DNA of 16,756 nucleotides, taken from NCBI GenBank assembly GCA_017961965.1, contig JAGCWG010000061.1, positions 1 through 16,756 of the forward strand, given 5' to 3'. The stretch comes from Bacteroidaceae bacterium (GTDB lineage Bacteria > Bacteroidota > Bacteroidia > Bacteroidales > Bacteroidaceae). The translations under genes were made by a program, and so were the position numbers. Below, piece after piece: positions 8,426 to 16,238 of the stretch; within the stretch, counting starts at the first letter, position 1; each line of letters opens with the position of its first letter. Below the pieces are notes generated by a model that had not been told where the DNA came from, ran no database searches, and saw only the letters and a list, made by a program, of their open reading frames with translations.

Positions 8426-10174
8426 ATGAAAAGTAACATAAAAAACACTTTATATACAGGAATAGCTGTTGTATCATCGGTTGTTGCAATGGTTTCTTGT
8501 TCTGACACATGGGATGAGCACTATAGTGGTCAGGGCATTGGTCTGGGTGATAAGACTTTGATGCAGTCAATCGAGGATAATGCTCCTGATTTTGCCAAGG
8601 TTATCAAGGCTGTAAAGTATGACAGAGAACTAAACTCTGATAACTCTTATACAGTTTGGGCTCCACAGCACTTTAACCTTGACAGTGTCCTTGCTCTTGC
8701 ACAAACTGACTCTGCAAGGGTTGTAAAGGGATTCATTAAGAATCACATCGCACGCTATGCCGTGCCAATGGATGGTTCGGAAAAGACCGTTACGCTTATC
8801 AATAATAAGTATTCAACTTTTAATGCAAGCAAATTTGCCACTTCTGATTTGCTCAAGTCAAATATAGCTTGCTCAAATGGTATTCTTCATGTTATTGATA
8901 ATAGTTTCTCATACAAGAGAAATATATTCGAATTGCTCCAGCATCAGTATGAGATTTCTGATTATGCTTACAAGGATAGTGTGGGTGGCTCACTCTATAC
9001 ATTCCTTCGTAAGTCAGATGCAGACTCTCTTGATTTAAATAAGTCTGTCAGCCGTGGTTATGATGATTATGGTAATCAGATTTGGGTCGATTCCGTTGTT
9101 ATTCGTAATAACACTGTGCTCAAGAATGTTGATGCCCTTATATATGAGGAGGATTCAAATTACCTTGCCATTCTCCCATCTCCAAAGGCCTATCATGAAA
9201 GATTTCTTGAATACAAGAAGATGCTGAATTTTAATCAGAAACTTAATGAGAATATAAGTGTTGACGGTATTGATGTCTGTGACTCTTTAGCAAATCATTA
9301 TGCAAATATGTTTGCTATGAATGATTTGTACTATAACATGACAAACAATGAACACTTTGAGGATTCTCTTAAGTCAACAACTTATCTCTATTCCGGTGGA
9401 TATAAGGATGATGTCTATTATCGTAGGGACATTGAGGGACAGCTTAAGCCTACCCATGATATCTTGGCAGGTTTGACTCCTACTGAATGTTCTAATGGTA
9501 TTGCTTATATGGTCGATGAATATCCTATCTCATTGGAAGAACAAAATCTTTACAAGATTGAGTATTATCTTCGTAGTTTTTGGATGGCAAAGGATGATAA
9601 ATATTATTCTAATATTAATATGGATGTCAATTCCGATAATGTCCTGACGGAGTTTTATCGTATTGATGGCGATAAAAAACAGCATTTTGTTTATTACAAT
9701 TACGAGCCTGTAAAATCACTTCCAACGTATTATTCATTTTCCATTCCAAACTATTTGGCATGTACTTACGACATCTCATTGGTTACTGTTCCTATGTGGG
9801 TGAAGGATTGGTATGACGGTAAAGGCGATTTTGAACCATCAGGTACGGCTCCAAAGTTTAATGTCTATATCTATGAGAGAAATGAAAAGGGAGTGTATCC
9901 TAACAATGGTTCATCTTCTGCTCAGATAAAGAATTATGCGGAGTCTTATGATGGTAAAAACAGAGTTTATTTCTATCAGAATATCGAAAATCCAATCGAT
10001 ACAATCCATATTGGTGAGTACACATTCAAGAATACTTACTATGGTAGAGGTACTGATGAGGAATCTTGTGGAGCAATGTTCCAGATTAAGTTGCCAAATA
10101 AAAACAAGATGCTTATTACGTCTCTTATCTTGACTCCTAAGCTTAAAAAAGATGAGGAAACTGGAAACGAATAA
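8426..10174 (+). CDS. FAS1-domain lipoprotein with unrecognised C-terminal domain (FAS1 lipoprotein B)
   Basis: This is a 582-residue predicted lipoprotein with a lipobox ending AMVSC (Cys25), followed by SDTWDEHY, again acidic soon after the cysteine. The first FAS1 domain is about 42-165, with H1-like SYTVWAPQH (74-82), which lacks the usual T-N pair, and H2 box CSNGILHVID (149-158). A second, much diverged FAS1-like unit begins near 166 (IFELLQHQYEISDY). It shows an H1-like segment NYLAILPSPKAYHE before residue 260 and an H2-like segment CSNGIAYMVDEYP near 360. From about 375 to the end is a beta-rich region with YYSFSIPNYLACTYDISLV and a late CGAMFQIKLPNK...LILTPKL, whose family I cannot name. 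The start is set by the signal peptide; it follows a 70-base spacer with a hairpin and precedes susC-2 by 21 bases. It is probably a surface accessory protein of the SusC-2/SusD-2 pair; the ligand is unknown. Confidence 0.83.
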   Translation: MKSNIKNTLYTGIAVVSSVVAMVSCSDTWDEHYSGQGIGLGDKTLMQSIEDNAPDFAKVIKAVKYDRELNSDNSYTVWAPQHFNLDSVLALAQTDSARVVKGFIKNHIARYAVPMDGSEKTVTLINNKYSTFNASKFATSDLLKSNIACSNGILHVIDNSFSYKRNIFELLQHQYEISDYAYKDSVGGSLYTFLRKSDADSLDLNKSVSRGYDDYGNQIWVDSVVIRNNTVLKNVDALIYEEDSNYLAILPSPKAYHERFLEYKKMLNFNQKLNENISVDGIDVCDSLANHYANMFAMNDLYYNMTNNEHFEDSLKSTTYLYSGGYKDDVYYRRDIEGQLKPTHDILAGLTPTECSNGIAYMVDEYPISLEEQNLYKIEYYLRSFWMAKDDKYYSNINMDVNSDNVLTEFYRIDGDKKQHFVYYNYEPVKSLPTYYSFSIPNYLACTYDISLVTVPMWVKDWYDGKGDFEPSGTAPKFNVYIYERNEKGVYPNNGSSSAQIKNYAESYDGKNRVYFYQNIENPIDTIHIGEYTFKNTYYGRGTDEESCGAMFQIKLPNKNKMLITSLILTPKLKKDEETGNE

Positions 10175-10195
10175 TTAAAAACCTCGAATAAGTAT

Positions 10196-13100
10196 ATGAA
10201 TCTATATAAAAACACTAATATTCAGCGTGTATGCAGATATGCTCTCGCTGTTACGGCTTTCACTATGGGAGTTTCTCCTATGGTTGCCCAAGAGGAGGTG
10301 GAAGATATTCCTGTTCAGGTTGCAGCTCCTAAGAAGAAAGTGAAACTCAATAGTCATAAGTATCCAACTTATGAGATTAAGGGTAAGGTTGTTGATGCTG
10401 CTACAGGGGAGGCTCTTGCCGGTGTACGTGTGCAGTCGTTTAATAACCGTTATTATTCTGCTTTGACGGACGAGAATGGTGAATATTCTGTTCAGGTGCC
10501 AAAGTTTATCACAGCACTTACTGTAAGTCTTGATGGTTATAACACAAATGTTGTTTCTATCAATGGAAGGACAGAGAATATTGACGTTGCTCTTAATTCT
10601 GATCTTTTTGTTAAGGATACAGAAACACAGAATGTAGCAAGTCGTTATGTTGAGGTAACTGGTTTTGAAAATACAAATGACCTAACTGTAGATCAGAATC
10701 TTCAGTCACGTCTTGCAGGAGATGTGAATGTCATTCAGCGTTCTGCTGTTCCAGGTTTAGGCTCGGCTATGTTTATCAATGGTTTCAACTCTTTGAACTC
10801 AAATGCTATGCCTCTCATCATTGTGGATGGTGTCGTTTTTGACCAGATGTATGATTCAGAGATGCTTCATACTGGTTATTTCAACAACCTTTTACAGGCA
10901 ATAAACCTTAATGATGTTGAGTCTGTAAAGGTTCTCAAGAATGGTACTGCAATCTATGGTGCTAAGGCTGCAAACGGCGTTATCGTTATCACTACTAAAA
11001 GATGTAAGTCAATGTCAACTACTATTGATGTCAATATCAGTGGTGGCGTTGAGCTTATGCCTTCAACGATGGATATGATGAATGCGTCAGAGTATCGTTC
11101 GTATGCAAGTCAGCTTCTTGCAACGACAGGTACTAAGCTTACGGAGTTTAAGTTCCTCCATACGGATCCAAATTATTATTACTATAATATGTACCATAAT
11201 GATACGGATTGGAAGAAGGAGGCTTATCATGAGGCATTCGTTCAGAACTATGGTATTGCAGTACAGGGTGGTGATGACGTTGCTAAATATAATCTTTCTG
11301 TAGGTTATGGTAATTCACAGGCTACATTGAAGGAGAATGACTTCACTCGTTTCAATATCCGATTCAACACGGATATTGTTCTTGGCGGTGATTTTACGAC
11401 TAAGTTCGATGCAAGTTACACTAACGTAACTCGTGACCTCCGTTCAAATGGCTTGGTATCTGACTTCTATCTTAACTCTTGTGAGTCAACATCGTTCCTT
11501 GCTCTTGCTAAGGCTCCGTTCCTTTCACCATATTCTTTCTCTACGGATGGAAAGGTTTCTTCTTTCGTTTCTGATGCAGACAACTACCTTGACGAGGTTC
11601 TTGGTACTAAGGCATCGTTGGCCAATCCAACGGCTATCCTTGAGAATGGTGAGGCAATGAATAAGAACCACACTGATTGTACAATGATTGCTATTTCTCT
11701 TACTCCAGAATGGAGACCAAGAAACAATCTTACAGTTTCAGAGAAGTTCTCTTATAACATGCAGTCTTTCGACGAGGCTTACTTCACTCCTATTGTCGGT
11801 ATGCCATCGTATAAGTTGCCAGAGACAGAGAGCACAACAGATAATAAGAGAAACTCTCTCTATACAACTCATAATGCTATTTTCTCTGATACTCGTGTGG
11901 ATTGGGAGGCACTTACAACAGGTGCTCACCGTCTTTCCGTATTTGGTGGTGCTCGTTTTATGAATGATACGTTTGTTTCTTCTTATCTTCTTGGTGATAA
12001 CACTGGTAGTGATAAGACTCCAAACTTACGTAAGGAGCAGAAATCAAAGAAAAGATATGGCCAGGATGTAGATTGGCGTTCACTTGCTTACTACGTTAAT
12101 GTTGACTACAACTTCATGGAGAGATACTATCTTCAGGGACAGTTCTCTATGGAAACGTCTTCACGTTTCGGTAAGGAAGCAAAAAGTGGCGTTAAAATGT
12201 TAGGTACTGTATGGGGCATGTTCCCATCTATTCAGGGTGCATGGGTGCTGACTAATGAGAAGTGGTTCCGTCCTAACAAAGGTGTAAACTTCCTTAAGGT
12301 TAATGTAGGCTTTGAGTCTGTTGGTAATGATGCAATGGATAACTCTGCTACACTTACTTATCTTTCTTCAGCAGCTTTGTTGGCTAATCAGGTTACTTCG
12401 CTTGGCTTGGGCAATATCGGTAACTCTTCACTTGCGTGGGAGACAACAAAGCGCTTCAATGCAGGCTTTGAAGGTAACTTCTTTAGCAATAGACTGAATG
12501 TTAGATTCAACTATTTCAAGTCTAAGACTGATAATCTTATTACTCTTGGCACTCTTGCCTACGTAGCTGGTCTTACAGACTATTACACAAACGATGGTTC
12601 TTTGAAGAACGAGGGTTATGATGTTGCCTTCAGAGCAAAGGTGATTAACAATAAGAATTTCAAGTTTGAGCTTGGTGCTTCTGCTGGTCACTATAAGAAT
12701 AAGATTACAGCTCTTCCACAAGGACAGAATGCTGTTGAAACTTCAATGTATGGTGCTACAATCCTTACAGAAGTCGGTAGAAGTGCAGGTGTGTTCTATG
12801 GATATAAGACAGATGGAGTCTATGCAACTTCTGCTGAGGCTAAGGCTGAAGGACATTATATTCAGGACGAGGCTGGTAACAAGACTTACTATGGTGCTGG
12901 TGACATGAGATTCTTGGATATTAATGGAGATAAATTGATTGATGATAATGACCGTCAGATTATTGGTGACCCAAATCCAGATATCTATGGTAATATCAAT
13001 CTTGATTTCCATATCTATGACCGCTTGACTGTTTCTGCTGGATTCAAGTATAGCATCGGTAATGATGTCTATAACTATCAGCGTTCTTTGCTTGAAAGTG

Positions 13101-13468
13101 GCTCTATGTTCATCAATCAGACTACTACGGTTAATCGTAAGTGGACGAACGAGGGACAGGTGACAGACATTCCAAAGGCTACATACGGTGACCCACTCGG
13201 AAACTCTCGTTTTTCTGACCGCTGGATTGAGGACGGTTCATACCTCAAGCTTAAGAATGTGACTGTTTCTTATCGTTTCCCTGTCCAGAACGAATACATC
13301 AAGGGACTTACTGTCTGGGGCTCAGCTAATAACCTCTTCACTGTATCTAAGTATCTTGGTGCTGACCCAGAAGTGTCTTGTGGCAATAGCGTTCTTGTTC
13401 AGGGTATCGATGCAGGATTCCTCACAAGCGGACGTAGTTTCCACCTTGGTGTAAAGATTAACCTCTAA
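10196..13468 (+). CDS. SusC/RagA-family TonB-dependent outer-membrane transporter (SusC-2)
   Basis: This 1090-residue protein is the second SusC-type transporter. The signal peptide ends about MVAQ (residue 32), followed by a short acidic and then lysine-rich linker (33-56) before the carboxypeptidase-regulatory-like domain (about 58-138, YEIKGKVVDAATGEAL). The plug carries PLIIVDGVVF and VLKNGTAIYGAKAANGVI (about 245-262). The usual R-x-R-G box is replaced by MFINGFNSLNSN, and the VLK motif is one residue shorter than in SusC-1, so the plug is atypical. The barrel motif MRFLDINGDKLIDDNDRQ (about 904-921) is conserved, and the protein ends HLGVKINL, a plausible last strand. It is clearly diverged from SusC-1 and not a recent copy. 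SusD-2 follows after 74 bases, longer than the 18 bases of the first pair. Family is firm, substrate unknown. Confidence 0.94.
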   Translation: MNLYKNTNIQRVCRYALAVTAFTMGVSPMVAQEEVEDIPVQVAAPKKKVKLNSHKYPTYEIKGKVVDAATGEALAGVRVQSFNNRYYSALTDENGEYSVQVPKFITALTVSLDGYNTNVVSINGRTENIDVALNSDLFVKDTETQNVASRYVEVTGFENTNDLTVDQNLQSRLAGDVNVIQRSAVPGLGSAMFINGFNSLNSNAMPLIIVDGVVFDQMYDSEMLHTGYFNNLLQAINLNDVESVKVLKNGTAIYGAKAANGVIVITTKRCKSMSTTIDVNISGGVELMPSTMDMMNASEYRSYASQLLATTGTKLTEFKFLHTDPNYYYYNMYHNDTDWKKEAYHEAFVQNYGIAVQGGDDVAKYNLSVGYGNSQATLKENDFTRFNIRFNTDIVLGGDFTTKFDASYTNVTRDLRSNGLVSDFYLNSCESTSFLALAKAPFLSPYSFSTDGKVSSFVSDADNYLDEVLGTKASLANPTAILENGEAMNKNHTDCTMIAISLTPEWRPRNNLTVSEKFSYNMQSFDEAYFTPIVGMPSYKLPETESTTDNKRNSLYTTHNAIFSDTRVDWEALTTGAHRLSVFGGARFMNDTFVSSYLLGDNTGSDKTPNLRKEQKSKKRYGQDVDWRSLAYYVNVDYNFMERYYLQGQFSMETSSRFGKEAKSGVKMLGTVWGMFPSIQGAWVLTNEKWFRPNKGVNFLKVNVGFESVGNDAMDNSATLTYLSSAALLANQVTSLGLGNIGNSSLAWETTKRFNAGFEGNFFSNRLNVRFNYFKSKTDNLITLGTLAYVAGLTDYYTNDGSLKNEGYDVAFRAKVINNKNFKFELGASAGHYKNKITALPQGQNAVETSMYGATILTEVGRSAGVFYGYKTDGVYATSAEAKAEGHYIQDEAGNKTYYGAGDMRFLDINGDKLIDDNDRQIIGDPNPDIYGNINLDFHIYDRLTVSAGFKYSIGNDVYNYQRSLLESGSMFINQTTTVNRKWTNEGQVTDIPKATYGDPLGNSRFSDRWIEDGSYLKLKNVTVSYRFPVQNEYIKGLTVWGSANNLFTVSKYLGADPEVSCGNSVLVQGIDAGFLTSGRSFHLGVKINL

Positions 13469-13476
13469 TAATAAAT

Positions 13477-13528
13477 TGAGAAGAATGGATGAATGTGCTC
13501 TATGGCATCTTTCATCCAGACTTCCTCA
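13477..13528 (+). other. Intercistronic RNA hairpin between SusC-2 and SusD-2 genes
   Basis: The 74-base spacer folds into an extended imperfect hairpin. TGAGAAG (13477-13483) pairs with CTTCCTCA (13521-13528) with one bulged C. After a two-by-two internal loop, TGGATGAA (13486-13493) pairs perfectly with TTCATCCA (13511-13518). A short TGC/GCA helix (13496-13498 with 13505-13507) caps the structure. There is no U-tract, so termination is unlikely. It could adjust the SusC to SusD expression ratio or protect transcript ends after cleavage; both are inference. Confidence 0.6.
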
Positions 13529-13542
13529 GAAAAAGATAATAT

Positions 13543-15777
13543 ATGAAAATTAAAAATATAATTGATTTTATTAAGGCAAGAAAGGGAGTTGGAATGTTCC
13601 TCTCACTTGTTGTTCTTAGTTCTTCATGCTTCGTGTGTACTTCATGCGAGGATATGTTTACTGCTGAGAATAAACTTGTTGCAACAGATCTTACTCCACA
13701 GGATACCGTGTATCAGGTGATGGGTATTATGAAGCGTATGCAGAAGCTTGCCACACGTACAATCCTTCTTGGTGAAGTTCGTGCAGATCTTGTGGATGTT
13801 AATTCTTTGGTGGCAACAACGGATGTACAACAACTCAATAGTAATGATATTTCCATAGAAAATGCTTACAATAAGCCTGCAGATTATTATGATGTGATTA
13901 ACAACTGTAATTTGTATTTGGCTGGTGTCGATTCATTGCTGAGAAGTCATGGAAAGTACGTGTATGAAAAGGAAATATGTGCGGTGAAGTCTTTCCGTGC
14001 ATGGTGCTATCTTGAGCTCGCCAAGATTTATGGCGCTGTTCCTTTTGTCACAGAACCAATTCTTTCTTCTGATGCTGCTGAAGAGATTGCTACGTCAGGT
14101 CAAAAAGCAGATATGATTCAGATTCTTGATTTCTGCATTAATGACCTTAAGGAATATGCATACAAGGATTACAACAATGGCCTTCGTCCAAAATATGGCA
14201 ATGTAACGTATTATGGTTTAAGTTTTGACTATTTTTTTATTCCTGTTCGTTACCTTCTTGGAGAAATGTATCTTTGGCGTGGCTCTTGTACAGGAAACAG
14301 GCAGGATTATATTGATGCTATTCGTATGTATCATGACTACTTGTGCTTTACAAATGAGGAAAGAGGCACGCAGAAATATCGTATGGAATGGTGGGATAGA
14401 GATGCCGAGTCTATGAATTGGTCAACTTATTCTAATTTGTTTGGTTATGAAGATGAAATGACTTCTTTCCTTCCATGTGACACTGTAGCTTATTATGGTA
14501 CGACAAATAATTTGAGAGAAGTGTTCTGTTCTCAGTACTCTAATAATTATTATCCATGGGTTACTCCATCACAGCGAATAAGGGACATATCTGCAGCTCA
14601 GGATTATTGCTATTATGATTACCAGAGTGCATCTGTGAAGGATACTGTCTATGTTTCGAAAGATCCTAATCATTTCTCTTCTTATTATAATCCATCTTTG
14701 CTTGTTGGCGATTTGCGTTTGTATAGTGTATATAGAATATCCTCTAACGCTTCTGAGAAACGATATCACTCTGATGTAAATGAGGTGCGCGAGTTTATTT
14801 CAAAATACTTGCATGGTAGTTCTTCTACATCTACAGATTTGAAGATGTCTACGGTTCCAATGAGTCGTGTTTCAATCGTATATTTGCATTTGGCAGAGGC
14901 TTTAAATCGTGCTGGCTTCCCTGAAACTGCATACGCTATTCTTGCTTATGGATTGACATACGATGTTATGAATAATCGTAATATTATATCACAGCGTGAG
15001 TTTGATGGATTGTGCGAAATCAAATCTTATGGTTTGACACTTCAAGAGGTTAAGTATGACGAAACAAGTGAATTGTTTAGCAAGACAAGAAACTCTTTCG
15101 TGATATGGCCATCTACAGTGTTCCAGAATTATAACAAGACATCCCCAAGAGACAAGAATCATGATTTTGGCGTTCCTGTTGATGATTCCAAGTTGCTTGT
15201 ACAGATAGGTATTCACTCAAGAGGTTGTGGCGATACAGAGGTTAACGCAAAGTATTATCTTGACGACGAAGAGACAAAGAGCAAACTTGTTGCCATTCCA
15301 GCTAAGCCTGTAGATGTTCCTTTGGCTCCAAAGCCAGCAGAGCTTCTTCCTGATAGTATCTGGTATAAGGTTAATGACTTGGATGCTTCTAAGTCAACAA
15401 GCCAACTTGCTTATAGCAATTATGTTGCACTCAATGCAGACTCATTGAGAAAGTTTCAAGCTTATCCTGATCTCCATGATAAGTATCTTAAAGACTTAGA
15501 AGAATATCAGAATGCAGTAAACACAAATATTGATTATCTCGCAAGTGCTGCTGTTACTGCAAAGCGTCAGGCTCGTGTTGCCGAACTCATACTTGAAGAG
15601 GAAGCACTTGAAGGTTCATTCGAGGGGTATCGTTTTTATGACCTTATGCGTTATCAGAGACAAGAGGGTCAGTTTAATCCAAGTGCCATTACTCTCCCAG
15701 AGTGTGTCACAAAGAAATACGGCAATACTCCTAACATGACTGGTAAACCATGGTATCTCCCGCTTCCAAAGAGATAA
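13543..15777 (+). CDS. Large SusD/RagB-family surface lipoprotein (SusD-2)
   Basis: At 744 residues this is larger than most SusD proteins (typically about 500-620). The N-terminus has a long basic n-region and a hydrophobic core, then FVCTSCEDMF. The lipobox cysteine is probably Cys35 followed by E-D; Cys29 and Cys32 are alternatives. An internal Met18 could be a later start, but the upstream ATG gives a fuller signal peptide. SusD features include EICAVKSFRAWCYLELAKIYG (about 145-165, TPR-like helix, first and last residues approximate), YLLGEMYLWRG (about 237) and the C-terminal signature SFEGYRFYDLMRYQRQEG (about 691-708). Between IHSRGCGD (about 556) and the signature is an extra region with a proline-rich stretch AKPVDVPLAPKPAELLP (about 586-602) and a long charged helical part (about 625-690). 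It is probably the lid of SusC-2 and is the last gene before the terminator. Ligand unknown. Confidence 0.9.
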   Translation: MKIKNIIDFIKARKGVGMFLSLVVLSSSCFVCTSCEDMFTAENKLVATDLTPQDTVYQVMGIMKRMQKLATRTILLGEVRADLVDVNSLVATTDVQQLNSNDISIENAYNKPADYYDVINNCNLYLAGVDSLLRSHGKYVYEKEICAVKSFRAWCYLELAKIYGAVPFVTEPILSSDAAEEIATSGQKADMIQILDFCINDLKEYAYKDYNNGLRPKYGNVTYYGLSFDYFFIPVRYLLGEMYLWRGSCTGNRQDYIDAIRMYHDYLCFTNEERGTQKYRMEWWDRDAESMNWSTYSNLFGYEDEMTSFLPCDTVAYYGTTNNLREVFCSQYSNNYYPWVTPSQRIRDISAAQDYCYYDYQSASVKDTVYVSKDPNHFSSYYNPSLLVGDLRLYSVYRISSNASEKRYHSDVNEVREFISKYLHGSSSTSTDLKMSTVPMSRVSIVYLHLAEALNRAGFPETAYAILAYGLTYDVMNNRNIISQREFDGLCEIKSYGLTLQEVKYDETSELFSKTRNSFVIWPSTVFQNYNKTSPRDKNHDFGVPVDDSKLLVQIGIHSRGCGDTEVNAKYYLDDEETKSKLVAIPAKPVDVPLAPKPAELLPDSIWYKVNDLDASKSTSQLAYSNYVALNADSLRKFQAYPDLHDKYLKDLEEYQNAVNTNIDYLASAAVTAKRQARVAELILEEEALEGSFEGYRFYDLMRYQRQEGQFNPSAITLPECVTKKYGNTPNMTGKPWYLPLPKR

Positions 15778-15830
15778 TGCTTTTCCAAAGCAACAATTCA
15801 ACGTCATTTTGCTAAATGATTATATAAGGT

Positions 15831-15869
15831 AGAAAACTCGGTACATTCTTTGTACCGAGTTTTCTTTTT
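15831..15869 (+). terminator. Intrinsic terminator of the SusCD/FAS1 gene series
   Basis: A perfect 15-bp stem, AGAAAACTCGGTACA (15831-15845) with TGTACCGAGTTTTCT (15851-15865), encloses a five-base loop TTCTT and runs straight into a U-tract (15865-15869). It lies about 55 bases after the SusD-2 stop. The leftward side has no matching U-tract, so it should act mainly on rightward transcription. Confidence 0.92.
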
Positions 15870-15870
15870 A

Positions 15871-15962
15871 TACCCATATCTTTTCGCCGTAGCATCCATA
15901 TCATTTTTACTCTTATACTCATATACCAGAATATTTACACCCATATTATTTTTATGCGTTAA
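15871..15962. repeat. Degenerate repeat with about 22-bp period
   Basis: The core CCATAT or TCATAT recurs at 15874, 15896, 15919 and 15941, spacing 22, 23 and 22 bases. Flanking bases are loosely similar: CCATATCATTTTTA at 15896 matches CCATATTATTTTTA at 15941 in 13 of 14 positions. The period is not a multiple of three, which argues against coding. I do not recognise the family. Confidence 0.5.
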
Positions 15963-16035
15963 GGCACCAATTAGAACTAAGCGACTGACCAAAGGGAAGT
16001 AAAACATGAGAAAACAAAAGAAAACAGTTTTATTT

Positions 16036-16148
16036 GGGGCACGAATTATCGTTAATTTGCCACGAATTTTCATTAATTTTATTTTTCATGATAATCTTCA
16101 TTAAATATTTATGACCATTCGTGGCAAATTAGCGATAATTTGTGCCCC
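16036..16148. repeat. 113-bp inverted-repeat element with 32-bp arms, each of two 21-bp units
   Basis: The left arm (16036-16067, starting GGGGCACGAATTATCG) is the reverse complement of the right arm (16117-16148, ending ATAATTTGTGCCCC) at 30 of 32 positions. Both differences give G:U pairs in a + strand RNA, so the hairpin is unbroken in that direction, with a 49-base AT-rich loop. Each arm is itself built from a 21-base unit repeated twice: CACGAATTATCGTTAATTT at 16040 and CACGAATTTTCATTAATTT at 16061, and the same units in reverse on the right. Flanking T and C/A runs could extend the pairing. It resembles a palindromic extragenic repeat or MITE-like element, but no target-site duplication is evident. 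Confidence 0.75.
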
Positions 16149-16151
16149 CCC

Positions 16152-16202
16152 AAAAAACAAAAAAGGTTTTCATCTGTTTTTAATTGTTTTTACATGTTTT
16201 TT
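16152..16202. promoter_or_regulatory. Phased T-tracts, predicted bent DNA upstream of the rRNA promoter
   Basis: T-runs of 4, 5, 5 and 6 bases start at 16167, 16177, 16187 and 16197, exactly one helical turn apart, preceded by two A6 runs at 16152 and 16159. In-phase A/T tracts are known to bend DNA. The position, about 175-225 bases upstream of the rRNA promoter -33 element, would fit an architectural or protein-binding role, which is inference. Confidence 0.5.
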
Positions 16203-16209
16203 CTTCGTC

Positions 16210-16223
16210 CGCACATGTGTGCG
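16210..16223. repeat. Short inverted repeat CGCACA-TG-TGTGCG
   Basis: A 6-bp perfect inverted repeat with a two-base centre lies between the phased T-tracts and the rRNA promoter. It is GC-rich compared with the surrounding AT-rich DNA. It could be a protein-binding site, but no regulator can be named. Confidence 0.35.
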
Positions 16224-16238
16224 ATACAAAAAATGGAC

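Noticed and set aside
8352..8570. Minus-strand frame of 72 codons across the FAS1 A/B spacer
   Set aside because: It overlaps the signal-peptide region of a confident gene and the spacer hairpin, and has no family resemblance.
15871..15962. Possible CRISPR array
   Set aside because: The 22-bp periodic sequence is a degenerate repeat without conserved repeats separated by unique spacers, and no cas gene is nearby.
15804..16073. Minus-strand reading frame of 89 codons after the terminator
   Set aside because: It covers the perfect terminator stem, a 22-bp repeat whose period is not a multiple of three, and starts inside the inverted-repeat element. No promoter or recognisable domain supports it.
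16036..16148. Insertion sequence with a transposase
   Set aside because: The inverted-repeat element is only 113 bp, encodes no protein and shows no clear target-site duplication, so only a MITE-like or palindromic repeat can be proposed.
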